The notes: a model not told the origin generated them from the sequence alone. A DNA stretch of 64,000 nt from Pseudomonas viridiflava (GCF_900573885.1 NZ_UPSE01000154.1:124001-188000); one strand, 5' to 3'. Numbered from the stretch's first letter, positions 28,327 through 38,229 are shown. Numbers and translations are program-made.

Positions 28327-31300
28327 ATGCCGGCTGTTTTCAATCATCCCCCGAAGTGGACCTGGTGGCTGCCGCTACCGCTGTTGCATTTAGCGACGTG
28401 GTGCTCGCTGTCTACCCAATTCACGCAAGGTCTGGCGCTCTGGTACCTGCCCTTCGCCCTTGGCCTGGTGTTCACCTTCTGGTGGGGGCCGCGTGTGCTG
28501 CTGGCGGTTTACATCAACGCCGCCGTCAGCGCGCCGCTGTGGGGCGTGGCGTGGCAATGGGGCCCGGTGTTCGGGTTGCCCGAGGTGGTTGCCGTCGCTT
28601 CCGGTTGGTGGCTGCTGAGTCGACGGCCGTTTGATTTCGCCCTGCCAGACCTCAGCCACCTCATCCGCTATCTGCTGCTCGGCGTCCTGGTGCCCGTATC
28701 GTTGCTGGCGCTGTCGAAACAAGCCGCGCTGTTTCTCTGTTTGCACGTACCGAAAAACGATTGGGCAATAGATAGCCTGAACATGTGGCTGGCCGACAGC
28801 TTCAGCACCCTGGTAATCGTCACGCCGCTGCTCAGTTACCTGACTTCCTACATGCGCCGCCTGGGCTGGGTGGCGCCGTATGCGCAAGCCAGCGCAGGCG
28901 ATCAGCGCGTCGAGCTGCTGGCCGAACCGCTACGCCGTTCGCCGCCTTGGTGGTTGCTGGTCGGCTTGATGCTAGGTCTGCCCCTGCTGCTGGACGTACT
29001 GCCGGTGCCGCTGGAATTGCCGCTGCTCGGCGTGGTGATGCTCAGTCTGGCGATGCTCTGGGGGTTTCCCGGCGCACTGTGCGGCGCGATAACCAGCAGC
29101 CTGGTGGTGCTCGCCTTGCCGCTGCTGCAGGAACGCCCCAATCCCGGTGCCCTGCTGAGCGCGCCCCTCACCGAGCTGCACCTCAGCGTGCTGTTGCTGA
29201 TGATCGCCACCTTGCTGATTGGCCGCAGCCTCAGCGACTTGCGCCTGGCCCTCAGCCGCAGCGCCCATATGCAGCAGCAACTGGCCCTGGCCAACCTGGC
29301 GCTGGAAGCCAGTCCACTGGGCATCACCATCGCCGATGCGCGCCAGCCCGATTTTCCGATGATCTACTGCAATCCGATGTTCGAGCGCATCACCGGGTAC
29401 AGCAGCAGCGAAGCGCTAGGGGAAAACTGCCGCTTCCTGCAAGGCACCGACCGTAACCAGGCCGACCTCCATCGCGTGCGCGCCGCCCTTCAGCGCGGCG
29501 AGGCTACGCAGGTGATCCTGCGCAACTACCGCAAAAACGGCACGCTGTTCTGGAACGAAATCACCCTGTCGCCGTTGCGTGACGACCAGGGCATCAGCCA
29601 TTACATCTCCCTGCAAAACGACGTGACATCCCGCGAGCGCCTGGCCAGCGAGGTGTCGGCACGCCGCGAGGAACTGCTGCGCCAAACCCATTTGCTGTCG
29701 CAGACCGAGGCCATCGCCGACATCGGTGGCTGGGTGCTCGAGGTGCCGGGCCTGGACATGTTCTGGAGCGAAGGCTGCTTCCGCCTCTACGAACTCGACC
29801 CCACCGGCGCCACGCCGAATTTCGACCAGGCCATCAGCTATCTGGATAAAGAAGGCCAGGCCATTGCGCGGCGCACCGTCACCGACACCCTGAGCGATGG
29901 CCGCTCGTTTGATGTGGAAGTCCGGCTGATAACCGCCAAAGGAAACTCGCGATTCCTGCGGGTTATGGGCTTGGCGGAAATGGACGAAGGCCAGGTGATC
30001 CGCATCTATGGCGCCATTCAGGACATCTCTGCCCGCAAGCTTGCCGAGCAGCAGCTACGCGAGCGGGACGAATGGCTGCGTCTGTTCTTTGAAGCGCCGC
30101 TGATCGGCATGGCCATGATCAGCCCGCAAGGCATGTGGCTGGAGGTGAATAGCAAGCTCTGCCAGGTGCTCGGCCGCGGACGCGATTACCTGCGCAACTG
30201 CGGTTGGGCGCAGATCACCCATGGCGACGATTTGCTTATTGAGCAGCCGTTGTTCGAGAGCGTTGCCCTCGGCGAGCGTGACGACTACGAACTGGAAAAA
30301 CGCTTCCTGCGCGAAGACGGCAGCGTCATTTATACGCGTCTGAGCCTGCGCGCCGTGCGCGATCCCCAGGGGCAACTGGAAGCCTGTCTGGCGCTGATCG
30401 AAGACATCACCGCCCGTTACGAAGCCGAGGCGCGCTACCGCACGCTGGTCGAACACGCGCCGGAAGCCATTCTTCTATTTACCGAAGACGGCGGTCTGGT
30501 CGATGTAAACGAAAATGCCGAGCGCCTGTTCAAGCTCAGTCGCCATGAGCTGATTGGCCGTCGGCCCGTCGAACTCAGCCCGGCCCGCCAGGCCGATGGG
30601 CGCCTGTCCGTGCAGGCCGGCAGCGGCTATACCACGGCGGCACTGGAAGGCGCGGCGCCGGTATTCGAGTGGTTGCACCGCGACAGCGCCGGGCGCCAGC
30701 TGCCGTGCGAGGTTCGCCTGGTGCGTATGCCCGGCGAGCAGAAGCTGATTCGTGCGAGCGTTACCGACATTTCCGAACGCCAGCGCTACCAGCGGGAAAT
30801 CGAACGCCTGGCCTACAGTGACGAACTCACCGGCCTGCCCAATCGCCGGCTGTTGCTCGACCGTCTGCAGCACGCCATGACCCGCGAAATTCGCGACAGC
30901 TCGTTTGGCGCGCTGCTGTTTATCGACCTCGACCACTTCAAAACCGTAAACGACAGCCTTGGCCACCCGGTCGGCGATGCGCTGTTGCGCGAAGTCACCA
31001 CGCGGCTCGCCGGCTGCCTGCGCGCCGAGGACACCCTGGCGCGCCTCGGCGGTGACGAATTTGTGGTGCTGCTGGAAAGCATCGGCGACAACCCGGAGAT
31101 CGCCGGCGAGCACGCCGCCGACGTCGGCGAAAAACTGCTGCAGAGCTTGCTTGGCAGCTACCACATCGACGGCCACGAGCTGTCCATCAGCGCCAGCATC
31201 GGCATCGCCTTGCACCCGGTGGGTGAACAGGGCGCCGCCGATGTGCTGAAACAGGCCGACACGGCTATGTACCGCGCCAAACGCGGCGGGCGCAACGCTC

Positions 31301-32109
31301 TGCACTTCTTCGCCCCGGCCATGCAGGCCGCCATTGACCAGCGCCTGCAACTGCAAGGCGAACTGCGCCAGGCGATAGCCCGCAACCAACTGCACCTGGC
31401 CTTCCAGCCGCAGCTCGAGCTGAAAACCGGCAAGGTGGTAGGCGCTGAAGTACTGCTGCGCTGGACCCACCCCGAACGCGGCGAAATTCCTCCCGCGCAG
31501 TTCATTCCCCTGGCCGAAGAAACCGGGCTGATCCTCGACATCGGCGCCTGGGTGCTCGACGAAGCGTGCGCCGCACTTTCGCGCTGGCACTGGCGCTTGC
31601 CGGAGCTGGTGCTGGCCGTCAACCTCAGCCCCCACGAGCTGCGCCAGTTCGACGTGGTACAGCGCGTCGCCGACTGCCTCAACCGCCACGACCTGCCGGC
31701 GCGCGTGCTGGAGCTGGAAATCACCGAAGGCGTGCTGCTTGAAGATGTCGACCAATGCATCGCCGCCATGCAGGCACTGAAAACCTTGGGCGTGCGCTTC
31801 GCCATTGACGATTTCGGCACCGGCTATTCCTCGCTCACCTACCTCAAGCGCTTGCCGCTGGACCGACTGAAAGTGGACCGCAGCTTCGTCAACGACCTGC
31901 CCGACGATGCCAGCGGAATGATGCTGGTCGAAACCATCCTGATGATCGCCCGCAACCTCGGGCTGGAATGCGTGGCCGAAGGCATCGAAAACTCCGCGCA
32001 GTTCGAGAGCCTGCGCGGGCTCGATTGCGCGTTGGGGCAGGGGTTCTTCTTCAGTCACCCGTTGAGTGAGGAAGAGTTTCTGACGTGGTTGCAGCAGCGG
32101 GGTAGCTAG
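28327..32109 (+). CDS. MASE1-LOV-PAS3-GGDEF-EAL cyclic-di-GMP enzyme, likely blue-light sensor
   Basis: The 1260-aa protein has a MASE1-like membrane part (residues about 8-300, many helices), a LOV domain (about 325-440), three more PAS domains (about 445-577, 578-700, 702-825), a GGDEF domain (about 826-990) and an EAL domain (about 1005-1250). LOV marks: GENCRFLQG with adduct Cys368, NYRKNGTLFWNE and LQNDVT. GGDEF is intact (908-912) with inhibitory RxxD (Arg899-Asp902), so cyclase activity with product feedback is possible. The EAL signature reads EVL (Glu1041), with NLSPHEL, ELEITEG, DDFGTGYSS and VAEGIE all present, so phosphodiesterase activity is also likely. GAGG precedes the ATG at 28327; an earlier ATG at 28282 would add 15 residues. 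Confidence 0.93.
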   Translation: MPAVFNHPPKWTWWLPLPLLHLATWCSLSTQFTQGLALWYLPFALGLVFTFWWGPRVLLAVYINAAVSAPLWGVAWQWGPVFGLPEVVAVASGWWLLSRRPFDFALPDLSHLIRYLLLGVLVPVSLLALSKQAALFLCLHVPKNDWAIDSLNMWLADSFSTLVIVTPLLSYLTSYMRRLGWVAPYAQASAGDQRVELLAEPLRRSPPWWLLVGLMLGLPLLLDVLPVPLELPLLGVVMLSLAMLWGFPGALCGAITSSLVVLALPLLQERPNPGALLSAPLTELHLSVLLLMIATLLIGRSLSDLRLALSRSAHMQQQLALANLALEASPLGITIADARQPDFPMIYCNPMFERITGYSSSEALGENCRFLQGTDRNQADLHRVRAALQRGEATQVILRNYRKNGTLFWNEITLSPLRDDQGISHYISLQNDVTSRERLASEVSARREELLRQTHLLSQTEAIADIGGWVLEVPGLDMFWSEGCFRLYELDPTGATPNFDQAISYLDKEGQAIARRTVTDTLSDGRSFDVEVRLITAKGNSRFLRVMGLAEMDEGQVIRIYGAIQDISARKLAEQQLRERDEWLRLFFEAPLIGMAMISPQGMWLEVNSKLCQVLGRGRDYLRNCGWAQITHGDDLLIEQPLFESVALGERDDYELEKRFLREDGSVIYTRLSLRAVRDPQGQLEACLALIEDITARYEAEARYRTLVEHAPEAILLFTEDGGLVDVNENAERLFKLSRHELIGRRPVELSPARQADGRLSVQAGSGYTTAALEGAAPVFEWLHRDSAGRQLPCEVRLVRMPGEQKLIRASVTDISERQRYQREIERLAYSDELTGLPNRRLLLDRLQHAMTREIRDSSFGALLFIDLDHFKTVNDSLGHPVGDALLREVTTRLAGCLRAEDTLARLGGDEFVVLLESIGDNPEIAGEHAADVGEKLLQSLLGSYHIDGHELSISASIGIALHPVGEQGAADVLKQADTAMYRAKRGGRNALHFFAPAMQAAIDQRLQLQGELRQAIARNQLHLAFQPQLELKTGKVVGAEVLLRWTHPERGEIPPAQFIPLAEETGLILDIGAWVLDEACAALSRWHWRLPELVLAVNLSPHELRQFDVVQRVADCLNRHDLPARVLELEITEGVLLEDVDQCIAAMQALKTLGVRFAIDDFGTGYSSLTYLKRLPLDRLKVDRSFVNDLPDDASGMMLVETILMIARNLGLECVAEGIENSAQFESLRGLDCALGQGFFFSHPLSEEEFLTWLQQRGS

Positions 32110-32130
32110 CCAGCGTTGCGGGCAAGATCA

Positions 32131-32240
32131 AAGGCCCCTCTCCCCCAGCCCCTCTCCCGCAGGCGGGCGAGGGGTGACGTAAGGTTGCGACCGAGCTTTT
32201 CCGCTTTAGGTCTGATGCTGCAGCGAATGCTAACGCGGTC
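32131..32240. repeat. CCCTCTCCC-family repeat, first copy
   Basis: A palindrome-rich element, CCCCTCTCCCCCAGCCCCTC to GGCGGGCGAGGGG (32135-32174), follows the LOV gene; about 65 bp of unassigned sequence separates it from the second copy at 32241. No small gene was seen in the 259-bp gap. Confidence 0.8.
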
Positions 32241-32290
32241 GGCCCCCTCTCCCGTTTACGGGAGAGGGCTGGGGAGAGGGGCCTTTTTTG
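32241..32290 (+). terminator. repeat-derived terminator after the LOV gene
   Basis: The second CCCTCTCCC element pairs GGCCCCCTCTCCC with GGGAGAGG and GAGAGGGGCC and runs straight into six T residues. A repeat copy thus appears to serve as the rho-independent terminator of the c-di-GMP gene. Confidence 0.7.
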
Positions 32291-32368
32291 ATGTATTGCG
32301 CGTTTGAATCCCCCCACGCTTTTGCGTAGCGTGCATTCCCTCTACATCCCCCACGCTGCGAGGCCTCC

Positions 32369-35300
32369 GTGGCTGCTCTTCGTCTGCTGCTGTTGTCGCT
32401 GTTGCTGGCGTGTTCTGCCTCTGCGTGGGCGGGGTATCCGGGGTCGGTGGATTTGCGTGCCTGGTCGCCCGATGCCGAGCCGATGCGCATTATGAATGGC
32501 CAGTGGCTGCTCACCTGGCGTGACGGTGCCCATGCGCCGCAGCGGGTGACGTTGCCGTTTACCTGGCACAGCGGCACGCCGAAGTGGTGGGGTGAGGTCG
32601 GGTTTGGGCGGGTGGAGTTCAGCACGCAACTGTTGTTGCCGGTCTCCAATGAGCCGCTGGCGCTGTATATCGATGCGCTCAAGTCTGCCGGCCGTGTCTG
32701 GGTAGACGGCCAGTTGGTGGCCACGGCCGGCCGTGTCGGCGAGGCCGATGTCGAGCAACCGCGCATTCGCCCTTTGTTGATTCCTCTGCCCATCGGCGCC
32801 GACAGCGTGCTGGTGCGTATTGAGGTGTCTAATCACTTTCACCGCGAAGGCGGCATCGACATGCCGATTCTGGTGGGCGCCCGCAATTACCTCGAACACC
32901 GCGCCGCTATTGGCCAGGGCGTGCAACTGTTCACGCTGGGCGGCTGCATTCTGATGGCGTTCTATCTGTTGCTGCTGGGCAGTTGGAACAGTCAGCAGAT
33001 GCTCAGCGGTCCGTTCAGTTTGATGCTGGGTTTGGCGGCGATGAGCGCAGCGGCCAACAGCAGCATGATGGACAACCTGGACCTGCCCACCAGCCTGATC
33101 TATCACATCAAATACATCTGCCAGATTCTCTATCCCGCCATCTACGCGCTGCTGTTGCGCCGGCTGTTTCCGGAAGAGTCGAGCCTGATTGTGGCGCGCG
33201 CGCTGCTGGCGATAGCGGTGGTGATCACGCTTTTGATTCTGCTCACGCCGCCCGCACTGTTCACCGCTACGCGTGAACTGGCAGCGGTGTTGGTAGTGGG
33301 CTCGTGTATCTATTTTCTCAGCAACATCATTCACGCCGTGCTGCGTCATCGCGACGGCGCGCAGAGCATTTTGCTCGGCATGCTGGTGGTCACGGCGGCG
33401 GTGTGCAACGACGTGCTGCTGTACACCGAAGGCCTGGTGACGGTCAGTGTGTTTCCCTTGGGCGTGCTGGGTTTGCTGCTGTCTCACGGCGTGGTGCTGG
33501 GGCAGCGCATGCTCGCCGCGCTGCGGCACAACGTAGAACTGTCGGACCACCTCCAGCGGCTGAACACGTCGCTGGAGCAGCGTGTGGAACAGCGCACCGC
33601 CGTGCTGCGGCAGAACCGCGATCTACTCGACCGCACCCTCGAACACATGGACGCCGCGCTGCTATCGGTAGACGGCCAGGGCACCATTCTGGCAATCAAC
33701 CAGCGCTTCCGCCGGCTGTTCGGGATGACAGCCGAGGTGGCGACGCGCGAGCAGTTACTCGAACGTTTGGGGCAGGCCGAGCTGGCGCTGGACCCTTGCG
33801 AGTGCGCGTTGCTGTTGCCGGCGATTGGTCAGGAGCTGCGCGCCCGTGAAGACCTGCCGCTGGCCAACCGGCTGATCATCGACGTGCGCCGCCGCTCGCT
33901 GGCGGACGGCGGCTGGGTGTCGACGTTTGAAGATGTCACCAGCCAGCGTCTGGCCGAACTCGGCGTGCAGGGCGGCGACATTGGCCATTGGAAGTTCGAT
34001 GTGCACAAGCGCCAGCTGGAAGGCACGGAACGCTGCTGGAGCATGTTGGGGTATCACAGCGAAGCCATCGGCACGCCGAACCTGCTCAGCCTCAGCCACC
34101 CGCAGGACCGCAACCGGTTGCTGAGCGAAGTGCTGCATGCACGGCGTGGCAAAGGCGAGCTGCAGTGCACCTTGCGCCTGGCTCACGGCAACGGCGACTG
34201 GCTGTGGGTATCGCTGCGCGGGCGCTGCATTCTCGACCGCGGCCAGCGGCCACGGTATTGGATTGGCGTGATCGAGGACATCGACCGCGAGGTGTGCGCG
34301 CAACTGGCGCTGGAACAGGCCCGCGACCAGGCCGTGCGCGAGGCCCGGCAAAACGAAGAACTGCTTGCCACCCTCAGCCATGAACTGCGTACGCCGCTGG
34401 TGGCAATTCAGGGCCACATCTCGCTGTTGCTCGATCAGCATGAGCTGCACGTGGCGATGCGCCGACGGCTCGACACGGTGCAGAACGCCTCGCGCAACCT
34501 CACCGATGTGCTCGACGGCCTGCTGGCGCTGGCCCGTAGCGAAACGGCCAAGCTGCCGCTGCGGGTGCCGTTCGACCTCGCCGCACTGGTGCGCGAATGC
34601 GTGGAGGTAATGCGCCTGCAAGCCGGGGCCAAGCAGCTGACGCTGAGCCTGCACATGGACCTCGGCGAGCGCTGCTGGGTCGAAGGCAGCCCGGTGGGCG
34701 TGCGGCAAGTGCTCTACAACCTGCTGGGCAACGCGATCAAGTTCACCCAGCAGGGCGGCATCAATGTGCGGGTGCAGGCCGACGCCCAGGGCGAAGGTTT
34801 CATTCTGGTGGTCACCGACACCGGCATGGGCATTCCCGATGACTTGCAGTCGCAGGTGTTCGCCGCCTTTACCCGGCTCGACCAGCACAGCCATCAGCCG
34901 GGCGTGGGCTTGGGGTTGTATATCGTGCGTCGGCTGGTGCAGTTGCTCGGTGGCGAAATCAGCCTGCAAAGCAGCGTGGACGTGGGCTCGTGTTTCCGTC
35001 TGGCGTTACCGTGGCCGCCGTTGCTGCGGCATCAGCCGGAGCTGAACCTGGACGTGCCGCTGGACGGCTTGTACGTGCTGCTGGTGGAAGACGTGCCAGT
35101 CAGCCGCGAAGTGACCCGCGAGCTGCTGCTCAGTTGGGGCTGCCTGGTGGACACCGCGGTCGACGGCGAAGGCGCCATCGCCAGTTGCCAGGAGCACGAT
35201 TACGACCTGGTGCTGATGGATATGCGCCTGCCCGACATGGACGGGCTGGAAGCCAGCCGCATGATTCGCCAGCAACAAGGTGACGTCGGTCCGCTGATGG

Positions 35301-35794
35301 TGGCGCTCACTGCCAACGCCACCGACCTCGACCGCCAGGCCTGCCTGCAGGCCGGCCTTGATGGCGTGCTGGCCAAGCCCCTGCAACGCCGCCACTTGCA
35401 GGCGCTGTTGAGCGGCGAAGACATGTTCGCGCCGTCTGCCGCCGATCTTGCCAGTGGCGACGAGCGCGCCCTGGCCGCGCCGCGCTTTGAGCAGTTGCGG
35501 CAATGGTTGGGCGCCACGCTGTTCGACCGCTTGCTGCCCTCGTTTCTGGCCTCGCTGGAGGAAGTGCGCGAAGGCGTTCAGGAATTGCTGACAGCGCCGA
35601 GCAGTGAGGCAGTGCAGGCGCGGCGCAGCGCCTTGTTGCACCGGTTGCAGGGCAGCGCGGCGAACTTCGGGCTGCATGGGCTGGCGCGCCAGAGCCTGGC
35701 TGCCCAGCGCGGCGACATTGCGCTGGAGGTGCTGCGCGATGTGCTGGACGACCATTTGCGCGTATTGCGCGTTGAACTGGAGCGCGTGATTTAA
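32369..35794 (+). CDS. 7TM hybrid sensor kinase with REC and HPt domains
   Basis: The 1141-aa protein starts at a GTG behind GAGG and has a signal-like segment, a periplasmic jelly-roll domain resembling the sugar-binding fold of glycosidases (about 40-180; ALYIDALKSAGRVWVDGQLV), about seven membrane helices (185-390; 7TMR-DISM type), a coiled coil, two PAS-like domains, a HisKA domain with His671 (LSHELRTPLVAI), an ATPase domain (NLLGNAIKFT, DTGMGIP, GVGLGLYIV), a receiver domain with Asp951 (LMDMRLPDMDG) and a C-terminal HPt with His1091 (LHRLQGSAANFG). The phosphorelay is complete within one chain up to HPt; the final response regulator is not next door. It is 260 bp after the LOV gene. 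Confidence 0.92.
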   Translation: MAALRLLLLSLLLACSASAWAGYPGSVDLRAWSPDAEPMRIMNGQWLLTWRDGAHAPQRVTLPFTWHSGTPKWWGEVGFGRVEFSTQLLLPVSNEPLALYIDALKSAGRVWVDGQLVATAGRVGEADVEQPRIRPLLIPLPIGADSVLVRIEVSNHFHREGGIDMPILVGARNYLEHRAAIGQGVQLFTLGGCILMAFYLLLLGSWNSQQMLSGPFSLMLGLAAMSAAANSSMMDNLDLPTSLIYHIKYICQILYPAIYALLLRRLFPEESSLIVARALLAIAVVITLLILLTPPALFTATRELAAVLVVGSCIYFLSNIIHAVLRHRDGAQSILLGMLVVTAAVCNDVLLYTEGLVTVSVFPLGVLGLLLSHGVVLGQRMLAALRHNVELSDHLQRLNTSLEQRVEQRTAVLRQNRDLLDRTLEHMDAALLSVDGQGTILAINQRFRRLFGMTAEVATREQLLERLGQAELALDPCECALLLPAIGQELRAREDLPLANRLIIDVRRRSLADGGWVSTFEDVTSQRLAELGVQGGDIGHWKFDVHKRQLEGTERCWSMLGYHSEAIGTPNLLSLSHPQDRNRLLSEVLHARRGKGELQCTLRLAHGNGDWLWVSLRGRCILDRGQRPRYWIGVIEDIDREVCAQLALEQARDQAVREARQNEELLATLSHELRTPLVAIQGHISLLLDQHELHVAMRRRLDTVQNASRNLTDVLDGLLALARSETAKLPLRVPFDLAALVRECVEVMRLQAGAKQLTLSLHMDLGERCWVEGSPVGVRQVLYNLLGNAIKFTQQGGINVRVQADAQGEGFILVVTDTGMGIPDDLQSQVFAAFTRLDQHSHQPGVGLGLYIVRRLVQLLGGEISLQSSVDVGSCFRLALPWPPLLRHQPELNLDVPLDGLYVLLVEDVPVSREVTRELLLSWGCLVDTAVDGEGAIASCQEHDYDLVLMDMRLPDMDGLEASRMIRQQQGDVGPLMVALTANATDLDRQACLQAGLDGVLAKPLQRRHLQALLSGEDMFAPSAADLASGDERALAAPRFEQLRQWLGATLFDRLLPSFLASLEEVREGVQELLTAPSSEAVQARRSALLHRLQGSAANFGLHGLARQSLAAQRGDIALEVLRDVLDDHLRVLRVELERVI

Positions 35795-35801
35795 GGCGCT
35801 C

Positions 35802-35839
35802 CCGGCCGGCGATTATCTATTTACGACCTCGCCGGCCGG
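35802..35839. other. perfect 11-bp stem-loop after the hybrid kinase gene
   Basis: CCGGCCGGCGA at 35802-35812 pairs perfectly with TCGCCGGCCGG at 35829-35839 across a 16-base loop. No T-run follows, so it is either an mRNA end-stabiliser or a rho-dependent stop. The rest of the 228-bp gap before the ABC operon shows no gene. Confidence 0.6.
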
Positions 35840-36022
35840 TGTCGCCGCTCTGGCTTCTCATGCGCGGGTTTGGCAATGCCCAAACGCGCCACCGGGGTAG
35901 GGCAATCCCTACCCTCAGACTTCCGTTGCGCTTATAGCAATCTCTCATAGCCACCGATTTGCGCGGGCGCCAGGGTTCTCTAGCCTTAAGGCACGACGTA
36001 CATAATCAAAAAGGGTGGGGTC

Positions 36023-37135
36023 ATGGGCGAGTCGCAAGTGAACGATGTGCTGGTCAGCTTTCGTGGCGTTCAGAAAAGCTACGACGGCGAGAACCTCATC
36101 GTCAAAGACCTCAACCTGGACATTCGCAAAGGCGAATTTCTCACCCTGCTGGGGCCGTCCGGCTCCGGCAAAACCACCAGCCTGATGATGCTTGCCGGCT
36201 TCGAAACGCCCACCAGCGGCGAAATTCTGCTGGCCGGTCGCGCCATCAATAACGTGCCGCCGCACAAGCGCGACATCGGCATGGTGTTCCAGAACTACGC
36301 GTTGTTCCCGCACATGACCGTGGCGGAAAACCTGGCGTTTCCGCTGACCGTGCGCGGCATGAACAAAACCGACGTCAGCGAGCGCGTCAAGCGTGCGTTG
36401 TCGATGGTGCAGCTCGACACCTTCCGCAATCGCTACCCCGGCCAGTTGTCCGGCGGCCAGCAGCAACGCGTGGCACTGGCCCGCGCGCTGGTGTTCGAGC
36501 CGCAGCTGGTGCTGATGGATGAACCGCTGGGCGCGCTGGATAAACAGCTGCGCGAGCACATGCAGATGGAGATCAAGCACCTGCACCAGCGCCTGGGCGT
36601 AACCGTGGTGTACGTGACCCACGACCAGGGCGAAGCGCTGACCATGTCTGACCGCGTGGCGGTGTTTCACCAGGGCGAAATTCAGCAGATCGCGCCGCCG
36701 CGTGAACTGTACGAAGAACCGAAGAACACCTTTGTCGCCAACTTCATCGGCGAGAACAACCGCCTCAATGGCCGCCTGGTCAGCAGCGACGGTGACCGGT
36801 GCGTGGTCGAGCTGGCGCGTGGCGAGAAGGTCAGTGCGCTGGCGGTCAACGTCGGTCAGCCGGGCGAGCCGGTGACCTTGTCGGTGCGCCCCGAGCGCGT
36901 GCTGATCAACAGCGCCAGCGATGTGTGCAGCAACCGTTTCTCCGGCCGCGTGGCCGAATTTATCTACCTGGGCGACCACGTGCGTGTGCGCCTGGAGGTG
37001 TGTGGCAAGGCCGACTTCTACGTCAAGCAACCCATCGCCGATCTCGATCCGGCGCTGGCGGTGGGCGACGTGGTTCCGCTCGGTTGGCAGGTGGAGCACG
37101 TCAGGGCGTTGGATCCGCTATTGGAAACAGCCTGA
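36023..37135 (+). CDS. polyamine-type ABC transporter ATPase (PotA-like)
   Basis: The 370-aa cytoplasmic ATPase has Walker A GPSGSGKTTS, signature LSGGQQQRVALAR, Walker B LVLMDEPLGALD, the H-loop VTHDQGEA and a C-terminal TOBE regulatory domain (about 285-365). Similar PotA-type subunits energise uptake of putrescine or spermidine. It heads a four-gene operon (ATPase, binding protein, two permeases). AAAGGGTGGGG lies before the ATG. Exact substrate is not readable. Confidence 0.92.
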   Translation: MGESQVNDVLVSFRGVQKSYDGENLIVKDLNLDIRKGEFLTLLGPSGSGKTTSLMMLAGFETPTSGEILLAGRAINNVPPHKRDIGMVFQNYALFPHMTVAENLAFPLTVRGMNKTDVSERVKRALSMVQLDTFRNRYPGQLSGGQQQRVALARALVFEPQLVLMDEPLGALDKQLREHMQMEIKHLHQRLGVTVVYVTHDQGEALTMSDRVAVFHQGEIQQIAPPRELYEEPKNTFVANFIGENNRLNGRLVSSDGDRCVVELARGEKVSALAVNVGQPGEPVTLSVRPERVLINSASDVCSNRFSGRVAEFIYLGDHVRVRLEVCGKADFYVKQPIADLDPALAVGDVVPLGWQVEHVRALDPLLETA

Positions 37136-37197
37136 CCGCTTTGAAGTTCGCAGTTTGATAACGCGTTATTCAACCCAGCACTGTGGAGAAAACAACA

Positions 37198-38229
37198 ATG
37201 AAACAAGCACTGAAATTCGTCAGCGTGGCACTCGGCCTGGCAGTTGCCAGCCAGGCCATGGCGGCCGATCTGACCGTGATCTCGTTCGGGGGAGCGAACA
37301 AGGCCGCGCAGGTCAAAGCGTTTTATGAGCCGTGGGAAGCGGCCGGCAAAGGCAAGATCGTGGCCGGTGAGTACAACGGCGAAATGGCCAAGGTCAAAGC
37401 CATGGTCGACACCAACAGCGTGTCCTGGGACCTGGTAGAAGTCGAGTCGCCGGAACTGTCGCGCGGCTGCGATGAAGACCTGTTCGAAACCCTCGACCCC
37501 GCCCTGTTCGGCAACAAGGCCGACTACGTGCCGGGCGCCATTCAAAGCTGCGGCGTGGGCTTCTTCGTATGGTCCACCGTGCTGGCCTACAACGCCGACA
37601 AACTGAAAACCGCACCCACCAGCTGGGCCGATTTCTGGGACACCACCAAGTTCCCCGGCAAGCGTGGCCTGCGTAAAGGCGCCAAGTACACCCTGGAATT
37701 CGCCCTGATGGCCGACGGCGTTGCGCCCAAAGACGTCTACAAAGTGCTGGCCAGCAAAGACGGCCAGAACCGCGCCTTCAAGAAACTCGACGAGCTGAAA
37801 CCGAGCATTCAGTGGTGGGAAGCCGGCGCCCAGCCGCCGCAATACCTCGCCTCGGGTGACGTGGTGATGAGCTCGGCCTACAACGGCCGCATCGCCGCCG
37901 TGCAGAAAGAAAGCAACCTGAAAGTGGTGTGGACCGGCGGCATCTACGACTTCGACGCCTGGGCCATTCCGAAGGGTTCGAAGAATGCCGAAGAAGCGAA
38001 GAAATTCATCGCCTACTCGGTTCAGCCTGAGCAGCAAAAAATCTTCTCGGAAAACATCGCCTACGGTCCGGCCAACTCCAAAGCCGTGGCCCTGCTGGAC
38101 AAAGGCATCCTGAAAGACATGCCGACCACACCGGAAAACATCGCCGATCAAGTGCAGATCGACGTGACCTTCTGGGCCGACAACGGCGAGCAGTTGGAGC
38201 AGCGCTTCAACTCGTGGGCTGCGAAGTAA
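37198..38229 (+). CDS. ABC transporter periplasmic binding protein (PotD/PotF type)
   Basis: The 343-aa protein has a signal peptide (KQALKFVSVALGLAVASQAM, cleavage after AMA) and a family-1 solute-binding fold (VISFGGANKAAQVKAFYEPWE, DLVEVESPELSRG, YDFDAWAIPKGSKN). It should capture a polyamine or related cation for the permeases downstream. The ATG at 37198 follows GGAG; an in-frame start at 37183 adds five residues. A REP separates it from the first permease gene. Confidence 0.9.
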   Translation: MKQALKFVSVALGLAVASQAMAADLTVISFGGANKAAQVKAFYEPWEAAGKGKIVAGEYNGEMAKVKAMVDTNSVSWDLVEVESPELSRGCDEDLFETLDPALFGNKADYVPGAIQSCGVGFFVWSTVLAYNADKLKTAPTSWADFWDTTKFPGKRGLRKGAKYTLEFALMADGVAPKDVYKVLASKDGQNRAFKKLDELKPSIQWWEAGAQPPQYLASGDVVMSSAYNGRIAAVQKESNLKVVWTGGIYDFDAWAIPKGSKNAEEAKKFIAYSVQPEQQKIFSENIAYGPANSKAVALLDKGILKDMPTTPENIADQVQIDVTFWADNGEQLEQRFNSWAAK

